From positions 4,573,001 to 4,637,000 of the forward strand of contig NZ_CP048411.1 in assembly GCF_019355055.1 (NCBI RefSeq): DNA of 64,000 bases, written 5' to 3'. Under the pieces are notes generated by a model that was not told the origin of the DNA, searched no databases, and saw nothing but the letters and a program-made list of their open reading frames with translations. Both the position numbers and the translations under genes were made by a program. Shown here piece by piece: positions 62,640 to 64,000 of the stretch. The first letter of the stretch is position 1. Each line of letters opens with the position of its first letter. This stretch comes from Pseudomonas sp. MTM4 (GTDB lineage: Bacteria; Pseudomonadota; Gammaproteobacteria; Pseudomonadales; Pseudomonadaceae).

Positions 62640-64000
62640 ATGCCAGTGCCCCTGAACTTCAAGGACAAGATCACCCGTCAACGGCCCTATGGCCAGATGG
62701 AGCAGGGGATGCGCGCCTCGGACGGCAACCTGCAGGCGGTCATCGATCAGCTGGAGAGCGACCGCGGCCGCATCATAAATTCGGCGGCGGTGCGTCGCCT
62801 GCAGCAGAAAACGCAGGTGTTCCCGCTGGAGCGCAACGCGGCGGTGCGTAGCCGGCTGACGCATTCGTTGGAGGTCCAACAGACCGGTCGTTTCATCGTC
62901 CGTACGCTATATAAGCAGCTTGGCAACAAGGCCAGCCTGTATGGCCTCGATGATCTGGAAGGGGCACTGGAAAGCTTGGTGGAAATGGCCTGCCTGATGC
63001 ACGACATCGGTAATCCGCCCTTTGGGCACTTCGGCGAGTTCGCCATCAGTGAGTGGTTTGCTCGCCATCTCGAGACGCTTTTCGACTCGGCCGTGCCGGT
63101 GGAGCAGGGCGGTATCGAGCTGCGCGCACGCATGCTGCTCGATCTCAAACAGTTCGAAGGCAACGCTCAGGCGATTCGTCTGGTGGTGAGCCTGTTGCGG
63201 CTCAATCTGACCTATACCCAGACGGCCGGCCTGCTCAAGTACGTGCGGGCTGCCTACGCGCCCAAGCCTGAGAAGGGCACGCCTGGCGCCTATCTGCACA
63301 AGAAGCCGGGTTTCTATCTATCCGAAGAGCCGTTCGTGGATGATTTGCGCACCGCGCTGGGTCTGCAATCCGGCACGCGCCATCCCGTCGCCTACATCAT
63401 GGAAGCAGCGGACGACATCGCCTATTGCCTGGCCGATATCGAGGACTCGGTGGAGAAGGGCATCTTCACCATCGAACAGCTGGCAGATCTGCTGGTGGCC
63501 AAGTTCGCCGAGCACGGGTCGCCGGACGAGCCGATCGCGGCAGCTGGGCGCAGCTTCCGCAGCATGGTCGCCTATGCCGAGTCGCGGGCGCGGAAGGAGC
63601 CGATCAACAAGGTTGGCGAGTTCTTCATCTGGTTGCGGGTGAACATGGTCCATCCGCTGGTGCAGCATGCGGCTCAGCAGTTCGTCGACAACATCGAATC
63701 CGTCTACCACGGCACGCTGGACCGAGCACTGCTGGAAGATTCCAGTCTGGCCAACGCCATCGTGCAGACCTTCAAGGACGTTGCGATGGACCGCGTGTTC
63801 TGCCATCGAGAAGTGGAAACCTTGCAATTGCAGGGCTATCGGATACTGCAGGGCTTGCTCGACGCCTATGCACCACTGCTACGTGTCGCCCCGGAAACCT
63901 TCCAGGCCTTGACCGAGGGCGGCTGCCGCAGCGAACCACATCTGCAGATGCTGGCGCGGCGATTGCCAAGCCAACTGATCAAGGCCTACCACGAGGCCAT
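62640..64000 (+). CDS. dgt: Deoxyguanosinetriphosphate triphosphohydrolase (dGTPase), partial
   Basis: ATG 62640. 453 codons are present and the gene runs off the right edge. It cleaves dGTP to deoxyguanosine and triphosphate. HD metal site: His in RLTHSLEV, His-Asp in LMHDIGNPPFGHFGE, and Asp in EAADDIAYCLADIEDS. Related SAMHD1-type enzymes restrict phage by dNTP depletion, but this long form is ordinary in pseudomonads and is probably housekeeping. Confidence 0.93.
   Translation, partial: MPVPLNFKDKITRQRPYGQMEQGMRASDGNLQAVIDQLESDRGRIINSAAVRRLQQKTQVFPLERNAAVRSRLTHSLEVQQTGRFIVRTLYKQLGNKASLYGLDDLEGALESLVEMACLMHDIGNPPFGHFGEFAISEWFARHLETLFDSAVPVEQGGIELRARMLLDLKQFEGNAQAIRLVVSLLRLNLTYTQTAGLLKYVRAAYAPKPEKGTPGAYLHKKPGFYLSEEPFVDDLRTALGLQSGTRHPVAYIMEAADDIAYCLADIEDSVEKGIFTIEQLADLLVAKFAEHGSPDEPIAAAGRSFRSMVAYAESRARKEPINKVGEFFIWLRVNMVHPLVQHAAQQFVDNIESVYHGTLDRALLEDSSLANAIVQTFKDVAMDRVFCHREVETLQLQGYRILQGLLDAYAPLLRVAPETFQALTEGGCRSEPHLQMLARRLPSQLIKAYHEA

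Noticed and set aside
62640..64000. dgt as part of an antiphage nucleotide-depletion system
   Set aside because: The sequence is a typical long dGTPase with no partner gene visible; treated as housekeeping.

Overview
The window is chromosomal DNA of a Pseudomonas-group gammaproteobacterium, most like the stutzeri branch (Stutzerimonas). The evidence is the GC-rich codon use, protein sequences close to those I remember from P. aeruginosa, and the gene order. Two long blocks follow the P. aeruginosa order: OmpA lipoprotein-pdxH-small protein-glycine-zipper lipoprotein-Mrp antiporter, and glnD-map-rpsB through rpoS-rsmZ. Species assignment is inference. I see no tRNA, rRNA, CRISPR array, insertion sequence, integrase or phage gene.

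Layout. 1-8.8 kb: end of a beta-lactamase-fold hydrolase, an OmpA-like lipoprotein, pdxH, a frame-broken small gene, a glycine-zipper lipoprotein and a six-gene Mrp Na+/H+ antiporter operon with fused MrpA/B. 8.8-12.4 kb (minus strand): map and glnD. 12.6-32.1 kb: the conserved macromolecule and envelope cluster rpsB-tsf-pyrH-frr-uppS-cdsA-dxr-rseP-bamA-skp-lpxD-fabZ-lpxA-lpxB-rnhB-dnaE-accA, which joins translation, isoprenoid and undecaprenyl supply, outer-membrane assembly and lipid A synthesis. 32.2-38.6 kb: tilS, pyrG-kdsA, eno, ftsB, ispD. 38.7-40.2 kb (minus): a baeRF-family protein and an HPF/RaiA-like protein. 40.4-45 kb: glutathione-dependent formaldehyde detoxification (LysR regulator, adhC, fghA), then an Old Yellow Enzyme and its ArsR-type regulator. 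45-51.4 kb: ispF-truD-surE-pcm-DUF368-nlpD-rpoS, ending in an RsmZ-type small RNA.

51.4-64 kb is accessory in character, and the order no longer follows the P. aeruginosa rpoS region. It holds a 48-residue acidic protein, NUDIX and GNAT genes, a sodium:solute symporter, an outer-membrane barrel protein, a two-gene SIR2/HAM1 module, a truncated haemoglobin divergent from a universal stress protein, yajD, a YebC paralogue, an eamA-like exporter, an HBM-type chemoreceptor with a sigma-28-like promoter, a second frame-broken small gene and the start of dgt.

The most interesting locus is the SIR2/HAM1 pair (55441-56790). The HAM1-fold protein has His where the family has its catalytic Asp, and the SIR2 protein keeps the catalytic Asn and His. 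This suggests a nucleotide sensor joined to an NAD+-consuming effector. It resembles the KomB/KomC part of the Kongming antiphage system as I remember it, but no deaminase (KomA) gene is nearby. Other points of interest are the RsmZ-like RNA with its GacA box and AT-rich linker, paired ArsR operators, a REPIN-like element, the DUF368 gene between pcm and nlpD, and two small genes each apparently broken by one missing base.
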